64,000 bases of DNA from Thermosinus carboxydivorans Nor1 (GTDB lineage Bacteria; Bacillota; Negativicutes; Sporomusales; Thermosinaceae): contig NZ_AAWL01000003.1 in the NCBI RefSeq assembly GCF_000169155.1, forward strand, positions 172,964 to 236,963, read 5' to 3'. Under the pieces are notes generated by a model. It worked only from the letters and a program-made list of their open reading frames with translations. It searched no databases and had not been told where the DNA came from. This document shows positions 43,858-52,549 of this stretch, one piece after another; positions within the stretch are counted from its first letter, which is position 1; the number at the start of each line of letters is the position of its first letter. The position numbers and the translations under genes are program-made.

Positions 43858-45042
43858 GTGAAAGCCATCTATCTTGACTGTTTCTCCGGCATTAGTGGTA
43901 ACATGATGATTGGCGCCCTGCTTGATGCCGGATTACCAATCGAGCATTTGCAGACAGAGTTAGCAAAATTAGATATTTCTGGCTATAAGCTAATTAATAA
44001 AGATATAGTCAAGAAGGGTATAAGGGCTCGATACTTCAATGTGGAATTTCGTCAATGGTTTCAACCTTCGCGTAATTTTGGCGATATTCAGAAAATCATT
44101 AAAAAAAGTAGCTTAGCTACATCGATAAAGGAACAGGCAGAGGCGATTTTTGCTCGTTTAGCTGAGGCTGAAGCCAAAGTTCATGGCACTTCGGTTGATA
44201 AGGTGCATTTCCACGAAGTGGGAGCAATAGATTCGATAATTGATGTTGTAGGCACAGTTATTGGTCTTGAATATCTTGGAATTAAACATGTGTTTGCTTC
44301 GGCATTACATGTTGGTTCTGGCTATGTAAAGTGCGATCATGGATTAATGCCTGTCCCAGCACCTGCCACCGCTGAACTTCTCCAAGGAATTCCGTTTTAT
44401 AGTGATAAAATCAAAGGCGAATTGGTCACGCCTACTGGAGCGGCTTTAGTTGCTAGCTTAGTCCAGGAATTTGGTACGTTGCCAGTATATATGAAAACAG
44501 AGCGTGTTGCGTATGGCGCGGGGAGCATGGATCTCGATATTCCCAACGTGCTGCGTGTCTATGTTGGTACAGTCCAGATGCTAGCGCAAGGGCAAAAGGC
44601 AAAGTTAGTGGAGACAAATATAGATGATCTTAACCCGCAGCTTTATGGCTATGTCATGGAGCGGTTGTTTGCCGTTGGGGCCTACGATGTATACCTTACG
44701 CCCGTAAACATGAAGAAGAACCGGCCAGGGACTAAGCTAACAGTGATAACAGCGGCTGATAAGTTGAATGAAATTATTCGCATAATTTTAACAGAAACTA
44801 GCACCCTGGGAGTTCGTGTTTTTGAGTGTGATTCATTTCATGTTGCACGGGAAATAGTTAAAGTTGATACGCCCTGGGGAGAGGTGCGCGTAAAAATCGG
44901 CAAAATGGATGAGCAAATAATTAATGTAGCTCCCGAATATGAGGATTGCCGTATGATTGCCGAAAAGCATAATATCCCTCTAAAAGCTATTCATGCTTAT
45001 GTGTTAGGAAGATGCAAAATGTTCACCGACGAGTTGTTATAG
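43858..45042 (+). CDS. larC: Nickel-pincer cofactor biosynthesis protein LarC
   Basis: LarC uses CTP to insert nickel into the pyridinium-3,5-bisthiocarboxylic acid mononucleotide, finishing the cofactor of lactate racemase LarA. The 394-residue product opens YLDCFSGISGNMMIGALLDAG and continues with VHFHEVGAIDSIIDVVG, VPAPATAELLQG and ETNIDDLNPQ, all LarC/DUF111 hallmarks. It is one continuous frame, unlike the frameshifted larC1/C2 of Lactiplantibacillus. GTG 43858 follows AGAGGTG. larB and larE are not in the window. Base use is more AT-rich than upstream genes. The LarA homologue at 46647 is the probable client. Confidence 0.93.
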   Translation: MKAIYLDCFSGISGNMMIGALLDAGLPIEHLQTELAKLDISGYKLINKDIVKKGIRARYFNVEFRQWFQPSRNFGDIQKIIKKSSLATSIKEQAEAIFARLAEAEAKVHGTSVDKVHFHEVGAIDSIIDVVGTVIGLEYLGIKHVFASALHVGSGYVKCDHGLMPVPAPATAELLQGIPFYSDKIKGELVTPTGAALVASLVQEFGTLPVYMKTERVAYGAGSMDLDIPNVLRVYVGTVQMLAQGQKAKLVETNIDDLNPQLYGYVMERLFAVGAYDVYLTPVNMKKNRPGTKLTVITAADKLNEIIRIILTETSTLGVRVFECDSFHVAREIVKVDTPWGEVRVKIGKMDEQIINVAPEYEDCRMIAEKHNIPLKAIHAYVLGRCKMFTDELL

Positions 45043-45102
45043 GGGATATCTAAAATACTGCTAAGACTGGTTTGTTTTTTGATAATTCAAAGAGGTGATG
45101 TA

Positions 45103-45879
45103 ATGCTGTCAGAAAGTAACTCTGGTCGCCAGATTCAATCTGTGGCTAGAGCGGTTAAAATACTTGAACATCTAGCTGCGTCCGGTAATGAAGACAGTCT
45201 TAGTAATATTAGCCGTGCCATCGGTCTTAGTAAAAGCACTACGCATAGTCTAATTTCTACACTGGAACAACTGGGGTATGTGCACCAAGATCAGTCGACA
45301 GGCCGATATTCTTTAGGGATGAAGCTTTTTGAATTAGGACAAGTCGTTTATTCGAGTATGGATATTCGAAGACTTACAATTCCTCATCTCCGGAAGCTTG
45401 TGGAAAAATATGGCGAAACGGCGCATATAGCCGTATTATCCAAAGGAGAAGTAATATATATTGACAAAGTGGATAGTCCACATTCAATTCGTATTGCATC
45501 ACAAATTGGTGGGCGTAACCCGGCTTATTGTACTGGCGTAGGTAAAGTGTTGCTTGCCTGGCTAAGCGATACTGAGCTTGAAAAAGTGATGGCCGGACGG
45601 GTTTTGCATAAATTTACTTCCAATACCATTACCAGTTATGAACAATTAAAACAACATTTGCTTGAAATTCGCCAGTGTGGCTATGCCTTAGATAAAGAAG
45701 AATTTGAAATTGGTCTCACTTGCGTAGCGGCGCCAATTAAAAATCACCGGGGACTGGTTATTGCTGCTTTTAGTATTTCGGGGCCGACGATGCGGATGAA
45801 CGAAAAATTAAATATGATTATTCGCGATGTGGTAGAAATGTCCCGCACTATTTCGGCTGAATTTGGTTGCAAAGAATAA
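45103..45879 (+). CDS. IclR-family transcriptional regulator
   Basis: The 258-residue protein has an N-terminal winged helix (QSVARAVKILEHLAA; SNISRAIGLSKSTTHSLISTLE) and a C-terminal IclR effector domain (RRLTIPHLRKLVEKYGETAHIAVL; GRNPAYCTGVGKVLLAWL; FEIGLTCVAAPI). IclR proteins sense small carboxylates and control catabolic operons. The ATG at 45103 follows AGAGGTGATGTA, and upstream codons have no support. It lies between larC and the ferredoxin-LarA operon, and two matching palindromes flank it, making it the likely local regulator. Whether it activates or represses cannot be told. Confidence 0.93.
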   Translation: MLSESNSGRQIQSVARAVKILEHLAASGNEDSLSNISRAIGLSKSTTHSLISTLEQLGYVHQDQSTGRYSLGMKLFELGQVVYSSMDIRRLTIPHLRKLVEKYGETAHIAVLSKGEVIYIDKVDSPHSIRIASQIGGRNPAYCTGVGKVLLAWLSDTELEKVMAGRVLHKFTSNTITSYEQLKQHLLEIRQCGYALDKEEFEIGLTCVAAPIKNHRGLVIAAFSISGPTMRMNEKLNMIIRDVVEMSRTISAEFGCKE

Positions 45880-45931
45880 AAAAAGTTTAAACATATTACC
45901 ATATGATTGCTAAAACATAAAATATGAACAC

Positions 45932-45950
45932 TGTCCGATAATATAGGACA
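45932..45950. promoter_or_regulatory. Predicted IclR operator upstream of the ferredoxin-LarA operon
   Basis: TGTCCGATAATATAGGACA is an imperfect palindrome that shares TCCGAT-ATAT-GGA with the site before larC at 43823. It lies about 80 nt before the ferredoxin gene. Confidence 0.55.
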
Positions 45951-46032
45951 ATAGGGGAGGTGTATATAAATTATTGCTTCTTAATTTTATTGATTTTTAC
46001 CAAGATGAAAGGTAGAAAAGGAGGTTTAAAGT

Positions 46033-46650
46033 GTGAAACTTGTATCCCTGAAACCTGTTGTGGACAAGGACAAATGTATTGGCTGCGGCGTTTGTTCCAA
46101 AGTTTGCCCTGCTGAAACAATTACGATTAAAGAGCGCAAAGCAGAAATTGACCTTAATAATTGTCGTGGTTGCGGCGCATGCAATCAACGGTGTCCCGTT
46201 TATGCGATTACCATGGAAAAACTGGAAAAACCGTACACGGTGAAGGTGGATATTACCGATCTTGATTATAACGAGATTTCTGCTCTGTGTACCAAAGCTA
46301 AACTTAATCCAGAGCAAATTATTTGTTACTGTACGGCAACCAGGGCGGAGGAAGTAGCCGGCGCTATCCTCAAAGGGGCTAAGACACCGGAGGAGATTTC
46401 CCGCCAGACCGGCATCCGCATGGGTTGCAAAGTGGAATGCATTCAGCCAGTACTTCGACTGCTCAAGGCAGCCGGCATTACGCCTGAGCGCCCGTCCGGC
46501 TACCAGTGGTATGGTCTTACGCCAACCGTTTGGGATATTCCGGAAGAAGTTAAAGCCAAGTACAATAGTCGCGGCTTCTACTTCGATGAAGATATAAAAC
46601 TTTTGGACAAAGTCGTTGAAGCTAAACCGAGCGGGAGGGATTCCGAATGA
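46033..46650 (+). CDS. 2[4Fe-4S] ferredoxin fused to a BFD-like [2Fe-2S] domain
   Basis: Residues 10-60 hold two ferredoxin motifs, CIGCGVCSKVCP and CRGCGACNQRCP. Residues 95-145 form a BFD-like domain with ICYCTATRAEEVAGAILKG and GCKVEC, which would carry a [2Fe-2S] cluster. The last 55 residues have no recognised motif. The GTG at 46033 follows AAGGAGG. The stop overlaps the next start (ATGA), so it is coupled to the LarA homologue. It is likely an electron carrier or maturation partner for the enzymes of this cluster; that role is inference. The three-cluster architecture is uncommon. Confidence 0.85.
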   Translation: MKLVSLKPVVDKDKCIGCGVCSKVCPAETITIKERKAEIDLNNCRGCGACNQRCPVYAITMEKLEKPYTVKVDITDLDYNEISALCTKAKLNPEQIICYCTATRAEEVAGAILKGAKTPEEISRQTGIRMGCKVECIQPVLRLLKAAGITPERPSGYQWYGLTPTVWDIPEEVKAKYNSRGFYFDEDIKLLDKVVEAKPSGRDSE

Positions 46651-48071
46651 TGCGTAAACCAATTACTCCCATGGCTCCGCGGGCCTCGCAGTATGGCATT
46701 GCCCCGGAACTCGTGAAAAAGCGGATGGCCGAATACCCGGAAATGACGTCCCTGCTGATTAAAGACCTCTTTGAAGATACGCCGGACGTCATCTACCCCA
46801 GTGAGAATGGCATAGCCGCTATTCGCCAAGCGGCGGAAGCTGCGCTCCGTAAGGTCGATATGTCCATGATTAAACCAGGGGATTCGGTAAATGTGCTCGC
46901 CTCCCACCACGGTTTTACTCTTCTTGGCGGTGAGCCTTATGCTGAACTGCTCCGGGCGGTGCGCGATATTATTGCTGAACGAACCGGTGCATCGGATATC
47001 CGGTTGCGGGCGGGCGTAGGTCTACGGTTCCGTGAGACGGAAGAGTATATTAAGCGGTATGGGCTTGACGAGCATTATAAAGGTAAGGCGCGTGGCATAG
47101 CTCCTATTGATGAAGGGGTGGCCATTCAGACTGAAATTGGCACCTTATATGGTATCAAAGCCGTTTATGATGCCGACTGGATTGTCCATGTGCATAACAG
47201 TGATGTGCGGGAAGTGCATTTCCACCGTCAGGTCGACCGGGCGGTTAAACCTTTTGGTATGTCCTACGCGCGGATTGAAACCCGCTCTACCTATCATTGG
47301 AACATGGGCCCGCGGGGAGCGAATTTTACTGCCCGCGCCATCTTTGAGTCGGAGTTTGTTAAAAATAAATTTGCTTTCGCTGCCTTTTTGAATATGTCGC
47401 CGAGCGGCGTAGTTGGCGTAAGCGCCGAAAATGACCTCTATGTTCTCAATGACCAGATAACGGTCGAAGGTCTCAAATATTATGGCAAAATTATGACGCT
47501 GCTGGGCGAAATTGATGAGTGTATCGTCGGTCTCGACTTCCCCTGCCCGGTGCCCTATGTGTTCGCTGCTGGCGTGATTTATGCCAACTTTGCCGGTGCG
47601 AATCAAGACTTGTTTGACCTCGACAAAGGGCTGCCGCCATATACCTGGTATACCGAGGCTTTCTATCGTAAAGACGGCAAACCCTTGATTGACGGTGTGC
47701 TACCCGTCAATCCGGCGATTAAAATGGTTGTGCACAACTACGCGTGGGGCGGTTATCCAAGTGCTTTCTTCTCCGAGCATGTGCCCACCATCGTGGTTGG
47801 CCAGGAGCAAGCAGACTTGTTCAATTCCGACCCGCAAAATTTGTCGTACATGAAATATGCGGTTGTGGCCAATGAATTGGACGAGGCGATGCACTTTGCC
47901 TACAAAGCGGCCAAGACTGACAAGGTTATTATCTTTGACGGCGCCATGGGCGGTATAAATGTAAGTAAATCATTGGCTGAGTTGCTGATACGTAAGGCTC
48001 CCGAAGTATCGGCCCGGGTCGATCAGGAACTAATGCCCAAGTGGCTTAAGCAGCGCGGTGTTTCTCTGTAA
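46647..48071 (+). CDS. Divergent LarA (lactate racemase) superfamily protein
   Basis: The 474-residue protein follows the LarA plan: KPGDSVNVLASHHG (residues 76-89, equivalent of the SDHTRP loop with its catalytic His), a GVGLRFRETEEYIKRYGL region, a YDADWIVHVHN strand, and a C-terminal LDEAMHFAYKAAKTDKVIIF that matches LarA well. His191, Lys201 and His217 are spaced 10 and 16 residues apart, exactly as His174, Lys184 (cofactor attachment) and His200 (Ni ligand) of lactate racemase. The FAGFSGGRK sequence around the lysine is not kept, so it is a distant member. It is coupled to the ferredoxin gene and cotranscribed with NadC-like and MoCF genes. Substrate unknown; a 2-hydroxy acid is likely. 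Confidence 0.72.
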   Translation: MMRKPITPMAPRASQYGIAPELVKKRMAEYPEMTSLLIKDLFEDTPDVIYPSENGIAAIRQAAEAALRKVDMSMIKPGDSVNVLASHHGFTLLGGEPYAELLRAVRDIIAERTGASDIRLRAGVGLRFRETEEYIKRYGLDEHYKGKARGIAPIDEGVAIQTEIGTLYGIKAVYDADWIVHVHNSDVREVHFHRQVDRAVKPFGMSYARIETRSTYHWNMGPRGANFTARAIFESEFVKNKFAFAAFLNMSPSGVVGVSAENDLYVLNDQITVEGLKYYGKIMTLLGEIDECIVGLDFPCPVPYVFAAGVIYANFAGANQDLFDLDKGLPPYTWYTEAFYRKDGKPLIDGVLPVNPAIKMVVHNYAWGGYPSAFFSEHVPTIVVGQEQADLFNSDPQNLSYMKYAVVANELDEAMHFAYKAAKTDKVIIFDGAMGGINVSKSLAELLIRKAPEVSARVDQELMPKWLKQRGVSL

Positions 48072-48098
48072 GGTTTCGAAAAAGCGGAGGAAGGCAAA

Positions 48099-48935
48099 AT
48101 GCAGCAAAAAATTCAGACGCCACCCGATATAAGAGATGCCATCTTTGCTTCGGTTGGCAATCGCACGTTTATGGCCAAAGTTATCACCGAATCGAGCGGC
48201 ATCATCGCAGGGAGCAAGCGGCTGGCCGAGGCCTTAATGTCCCTTGGCGTCACCGTCAACCAGCTGCTAGGCGACGGCGCCGCCGTTGACGCGGGCGCAG
48301 TAATAGCCACCATTACGGGTCAGGCCAAACAGATTGCCATGGCCGAAGAAATCGTCATCGGTATAATGGCTAAACCATCTGGGATAGCAACGGCAGCGCA
48401 AAAGGCCGTTCAAGCGGCCGGGCCTGACCTCCGCATTGTTTGCGGAGCATGGAAAAAAATGCCCCCCGAGATTAAACATATTGTCCGGGAAGCGGTGGCC
48501 TGCGGCCAGGCCGCTTTCCGGATTTCCGACCAGCCGTTTCTCTACTTGGATAAAAACTTTGTTCGCATGTTAGGTGGCATTGAAGCTACCCTCACCGCCG
48601 TGAGAGACATGGATGACAAACAAAAAGTCATCCAGCTTAAAGGGTATTATGGCCCTGTCGTCGAGGAAGCACTCACGGCGGTGAAATGCGGCGCGGACAT
48701 CATTATGGTGGATACCGGGCGGCTGGAGGACGTAACAGCGGTGCACGAGGCGCTCATGGCCAAAGGTTGGCGCGACAGAGTCCAAATTGCTTTTGCAAAA
48801 GGCATCAAGATAGAAGCCATTTCTGAACTAAAAGGCCGGGGCATTGATATTCTGGACATTGGCGTCGCCATTATTGATGCCCCGCTTCTTGATATGAAGC
48901 TCGAGGTTTGTGGGGAGGCAGCGGCATGCAGCTGA
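48099..48935 (+). CDS. Divergent NadC/ModD-like phosphoribosyltransferase-fold protein
   Basis: The 278-residue protein has the QPRTase two-domain plan: N-terminal LLGDGAAVDAGAVIATITGQA, then a barrel with GIATAAQKAVQAA, ADIIMVDTGRLED and LDIGVAIIDAPLLDMKLEV. The substrate residues of true NadC are altered: TRKT is replaced by AWKK, the NHR pair by AFR, and the LIKDNH loop by YLDKNF. It therefore probably does not act on quinolinate. ModD proteins of molybdenum loci show a similar fold. The ATG follows CGGAGG. It lies between the LarA homologue and a MoCF protein, suggesting a role in making or salvaging a pyridinium-type cofactor (inference). Confidence 0.78.
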   Translation: MQQKIQTPPDIRDAIFASVGNRTFMAKVITESSGIIAGSKRLAEALMSLGVTVNQLLGDGAAVDAGAVIATITGQAKQIAMAEEIVIGIMAKPSGIATAAQKAVQAAGPDLRIVCGAWKKMPPEIKHIVREAVACGQAAFRISDQPFLYLDKNFVRMLGGIEATLTAVRDMDDKQKVIQLKGYYGPVVEEALTAVKCGADIIMVDTGRLEDVTAVHEALMAKGWRDRVQIAFAKGIKIEAISELKGRGIDILDIGVAIIDAPLLDMKLEVCGEAAACS

Positions 48936-49876
48936 ATTTGCTCGAAAAAACTGAGCTGCGTATTTTTGGACTTGTTTTGGATAATACCAATTTAAGTCTC
49001 GCAGCGGAGAAAGTGGCTGAGGCGTTAGCTATCCCCCCGGCCAGCGTGCTGGTGGTAGATGTAAGGCCTGACCATATTTGCCTAGACATCCTCGAAAAGA
49101 GTTTGGACATGAGCCAAATTGCCGGCAAGGAGCAGGCTATTCTTGCCAAACTAGCCACAGTGCCCGGGCTTACCGTTACCGCTGACGCCTATGTGGATTC
49201 GTCAGGTATAATGGGACTTATCGCCTTTGATGAACAGCAGGCCAGCGAACTTATTGCGCGTACGGAACAGCTGGCTACCGAGATTGAGCAGGCGGTACTA
49301 CGACGCGCAATAGTGTTTGCCACCGGATTTGAAGTGAAAGAGCGAATGATTGAAGATACCAATTCACCTTATCTCATGCGCTTCTTAACCGAACAAGGCT
49401 ACAACGTTGAGTTTGGCGGTATCCTTGATGACGATGCTGTAGTAATTAAAAGAAAAATTGAGGATGCTATTGACCGTGGCTTTGGTTTGATAATTACCAC
49501 GGGCGGTGTCGGTGCCGAAGACAAAGACTTCAGCGTTGAGGCAACAACTGCGATTGATCCGGCGGCGGCAACCCCGTGGATTGTCAAGTTTCAGCAAGGC
49601 AGCGGCCGGCATGTTAAAGCCGGGGTACGCATTGGTGTAGGACAGTGCGGTATCGCCACAATTATTAATCTTCCCGGCCCCCACGACGAGGTGGTGGCGA
49701 GCAGCGCTGTCTTGAGGCGATATTGCCGGACGGGGCGGATTGATAAAGTCGCGCTGGCGGAAGAAATTGCGCAAATCTTACGCCAGAAGCTAAGCGGTAA
49801 GCACTGGCAGCATCATACCCATCAAACTAGCGGGGAGGAAGATCATGGAAAAAACCATCATAGAACAACTAGCTAA
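48926..49876 (+). CDS. Molybdopterin-binding (MoCF/CinA-like) domain protein
   Basis: Residues 130-310 are a MoCF domain: ATGFEVKERMIEDTNSPYLM, EFGGILDDDAVVIKRKIEDA and IITTGGVGAEDKDFSVEA, the pattern of MoaB, MogA and CinA. Residues 1-130 (LLEKTELRIFGLVLDNTNLS onward) are a separate domain that I do not recognise, with VLVVDVRPDHICLDIL. The C-terminus is His-rich (KHWQHHTHQTS and HGKNHHR), which may bind metal. The ATG at 48926 has GGGGAGG upstream and overlaps the NadC-like gene by 10 nt; its end overlaps the hydratase gene by 32 nt. MoCF proteins adenylate or bind nucleotide-like substrates, so a cofactor role is possible. Confidence 0.8.
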   Translation: MQLNLLEKTELRIFGLVLDNTNLSLAAEKVAEALAIPPASVLVVDVRPDHICLDILEKSLDMSQIAGKEQAILAKLATVPGLTVTADAYVDSSGIMGLIAFDEQQASELIARTEQLATEIEQAVLRRAIVFATGFEVKERMIEDTNSPYLMRFLTEQGYNVEFGGILDDDAVVIKRKIEDAIDRGFGLIITTGGVGAEDKDFSVEATTAIDPAAATPWIVKFQQGSGRHVKAGVRIGVGQCGIATIINLPGPHDEVVASSAVLRRYCRTGRIDKVALAEEIAQILRQKLSGKHWQHHTHQTSGEEDHGKNHHRTTS

Positions 49877-50627
49877 AGAACTTTACCAAGCGGAAACGAC
49901 GCGGACACCTATTGAAGCGCTAACGGCGCGTTATCCGGACATCACTAACGAAGATGCCTATCAGGTACAGCTTGTAGGCCAAAAATTGCGGGAAAGCGAT
50001 GGGCATGTTGTCGTAGGCCGTAAAATTGGCCTGACCAGCAAGGCCATGCAAGCCGCTCTCGGCGTGTTTGAACCGGATTATGGCTACATCACTGACCGCA
50101 TGATGGCGCTGGAGGGCGATGCGGTCAGCATGAACGAGCTCATCGCCCCAAAAGTGGAGGCGGAAATTGCTTTCGTGCTGAAGCGCGACTTGGCCGGTCC
50201 CGGCGTCACCGTGGCGCAGGTGCTTGAGGCTACGGCAGGAATTATGCCGGCGCTGGAAATTATTGATACCCGCATAAAAGACTGGAAGATTAAAATTCAG
50301 GACACCATTGCCGACGGCGCTTCCATTGGCAAAGTCATCCTCAGTGGCAAGTTGCTGCCTGTCGGGGCGCTAGATATGCGCTACATGGGGATGGTACTGG
50401 AGAAAAACGGCGAAATCGTTGCTACCGGGGCTGGCGCGGCCGTACTTGGGCATCCGGCAAATGCCGTGGCCTGGTTGGCTAATAAACTTTCCCAGTACGG
50501 AATTATCCTCAAAGCTGGAGATATAATCATGTCCGGATCACTAACCGCCGCCTGTCCGGTAGCCGCGGGGGACAACATCAGGGCGACGTTCGACCATATC
50601 GGCAGCGTCAGTGCCCGGTTTATCTAA
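49845..50627 (+). CDS. mhpD: 2-keto-4-pentenoate hydratase
   Basis: The enzyme hydrates 2-oxopent-4-enoate (or its enol) to 4-hydroxy-2-oxovalerate. The 260-residue product has the fumarylacetoacetate-hydrolase-type fold with [24 protein letters not shown] (acidic metal ligands), [14 protein letters not shown] and [11 protein letters not shown], as in MhpD/DmpE. The ATG at 49845 follows GGGGAGGAAG. It is the first of three meta-pathway enzymes in the D-F-E order. No ring-cleaving dioxygenase is present in the window, consistent with an anaerobic source of the substrate. Confidence 0.9.
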   Translation: MEKTIIEQLAKELYQAETTRTPIEALTARYPDITNEDAYQVQLVGQKLRESDGHVVVGRKIGLTSKAMQAALGVFEPDYGYITDRMMALEGDAVSMNELIAPKVEAEIAFVLKRDLAGPGVTVAQVLEATAGIMPALEIIDTRIKDWKIKIQDTIADGASIGKVILSGKLLPVGALDMRYMGMVLEKNGEIVATGAGAAVLGHPANAVAWLANKLSQYGIILKAGDIIMSGSLTAACPVAAGDNIRATFDHIGSVSARFI

Positions 50628-50642
50628 AAGGAGGACCAAAAG

Positions 50643-51524
50643 ATGCAGAAAAAACTGAGAGCAGCGGTGCTGGGGCCGGGAAATATCGGCATTGATTTAA
50701 TGTTAAAACTTTTAAGGAGTCCTTATCATGAAGTGGCGTTGGTATCAGGAATTGATCCGCAGTCAGAAGGGTTGAAAATCGCCGCTTCCAAAGGGATTCC
50801 TACTTCCCTGGAGGGGATTGACGGCGTATTGGCGATAAAGGATCAGCTGGACATCGTTTTTGATGCTACTGGAGCTAAGCCACACCTCAAGCATGCGCCG
50901 CTTTTAAAGGAGGCCGGTCTGTTCACGGTAGACCTTACCCCGGCGGCGGTGGGGCCTTATGTCGTTCCGGCCGTAAACTTGGATCAGCACCTAAACAGTG
51001 CCATAAATGTCAACTTAATAACCTGCGGCGGACAGGCGACGATCCCGATCGTGTACGGTATCAGCCGGGTGACCGAGGTAGAATATGCGGAAATAGTGGC
51101 GACTATCAGTAGTCGAAGTGCTGGACCTGGCACGCGGAAAAATATTGACGAATTTACGCAAACGACCCGGCGGGGCCTAATCTCCGTCGGTGGTGCCAAA
51201 GACGCTAAGGCGATAATTATTCTGAACCCGGCAGAACCGCCGATCTTGATGCGCAATACCATCTATGCCAAGTGTGATACACGACGGATTGACGATATTG
51301 TGAAAAGTGTAAATGAAATTGTTGCGAAAGTTCAACGTTATGTACCAGGATATCGGCTCAAAGTTCCCCCTTATGCCGATGGCGAACGGGTGGTAGCAAT
51401 GATTGAAGTTACAGGGGCTGGTGATTATTTGCCAACTTATTCTGGCAATCTTGATATTATTACTGCAGCTGCCGTCGCAGTTGGGGAGCGTTATGCTCAG
51501 TTTAAGCAAAAGGCGGTGTTTTAG
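50643..51524 (+). CDS. mhpF: Acetaldehyde dehydrogenase (acetylating)
   Basis: This enzyme oxidises acetaldehyde with NAD and CoA to acetyl-CoA. The 293-residue product has [20 protein letters not shown] (nucleotide-binding loop), MGIA-like [11 protein letters not shown], and the catalytic cysteine in [32 protein letters not shown] is a family signature. MhpF normally channels acetaldehyde from the aldolase MhpE, and the aldolase gene begins directly after its stop. The ATG follows AAAAGGAGG. Confidence 0.95.
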   Translation: MQKKLRAAVLGPGNIGIDLMLKLLRSPYHEVALVSGIDPQSEGLKIAASKGIPTSLEGIDGVLAIKDQLDIVFDATGAKPHLKHAPLLKEAGLFTVDLTPAAVGPYVVPAVNLDQHLNSAINVNLITCGGQATIPIVYGISRVTEVEYAEIVATISSRSAGPGTRKNIDEFTQTTRRGLISVGGAKDAKAIIILNPAEPPILMRNTIYAKCDTRRIDDIVKSVNEIVAKVQRYVPGYRLKVPPYADGERVVAMIEVTGAGDYLPTYSGNLDIITAAAVAVGERYAQFKQKAVF

Positions 51525-52538
51525 GTGAAGCGGATTAGAATAATTGACACTACATTACGGGATGGGATGCATGCTGTTAGCCACCAATTAACGCCGGAGC
51601 AGATGGCCTTGATTGCTTCGCGTTTGGATGAAGCCGGCGTGGGGACAATTGAATTTGGCCATGGCGATGGTATTGGTGGATCCTCAATGCAATATGGTTT
51701 TGCCAAGGCGGCAGATCGGGAATATTTTAAGGCTGTATCGCAAGCGGTAAAGCAAGCGCGGCTTGATGTATTGCTAATTCCGGGAATCGGTACGATTGAA
51801 GATTTGAAGGTTGCAATGGAATATGGGGTGAAGACTGTTCGGGTCGCAACTCATGTAACAGAAGCTGATGTTGGCGAGCAGCACATTGCTTTTGCCAAAA
51901 AGAATGGGCTTGAAGCTATCGGTTTTTTAATGATGTCGCATATGGCGTCTCCGGAAAAAGTGGCTGAACAGGCTAAACTATTTGAAAGCTATGGGGCAGA
52001 TGTTGTTTATATAGCCGATTCTGCTGGAGCAATGGTGCCGGAAGATGTCAAGGCTCGAATTACTGCCGTAAAATCTGCTGTATCGCTTCCCGTAGGTTTT
52101 CACGCTCATAATAACCTGGGTCTTGCGATTGGGAATAATCTTGCAGCGATTGAGGCTGGGGCAACGATACTGGACGGCACGGTTCGCGGTTTAGGCGCTG
52201 GCGCGGGGAATGCCCAATTGGAGGTTTTGGTAGCTGTTCTCAATCGCATGGGATATGAAACCGGAATAGATCTTTATAAGGTAATGGACCTAAGCGAGGA
52301 CGTTTTAGCGCCGCTAATGCAACGGCCGCAGATTATAAATAGGGAAGCGTTGGCTATAGGCTATGCAGGAGCATACAGCAGCTTCCTATTGCATGCATAC
52401 CGTGCAGCGGAGAAATTTGGAGTCGATGCTAGGGATATTTTGATTGAATTGGGACGACTTAAGACCGTTGGTGGTCAGGAAGATCTGATAATTGATGTGG
52501 CCATAGAGTTGGCAAATAAGAAAGCGCGGACTGTCTAG
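51525..52538 (+). CDS. mhpE: 4-hydroxy-2-oxovalerate aldolase
   Basis: The enzyme splits 4-hydroxy-2-oxovalerate into pyruvate and acetaldehyde, which passes through a tunnel to the dehydrogenase. The 337-residue product has the DRE-TIM/HMGL barrel: IDTTLRDGMHAVSHQ (catalytic Arg and metal Asp), VYIADSAGAMVPEDV, VGFHAHNNLGLAIGN (metal His pair) and GLGAGAGNAQLEVLV. The DmpG communication domain follows (residues 270-337). The GTG at 51525 begins the base after the mhpF stop, so the two are coupled. Confidence 0.96.
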   Translation: MKRIRIIDTTLRDGMHAVSHQLTPEQMALIASRLDEAGVGTIEFGHGDGIGGSSMQYGFAKAADREYFKAVSQAVKQARLDVLLIPGIGTIEDLKVAMEYGVKTVRVATHVTEADVGEQHIAFAKKNGLEAIGFLMMSHMASPEKVAEQAKLFESYGADVVYIADSAGAMVPEDVKARITAVKSAVSLPVGFHAHNNLGLAIGNNLAAIEAGATILDGTVRGLGAGAGNAQLEVLVAVLNRMGYETGIDLYKVMDLSEDVLAPLMQRPQIINREALAIGYAGAYSSFLLHAYRAAEKFGVDARDILIELGRLKTVGGQEDLIIDVAIELANKKARTV

Positions 52539-52549
52539 GGTGATTTGCG

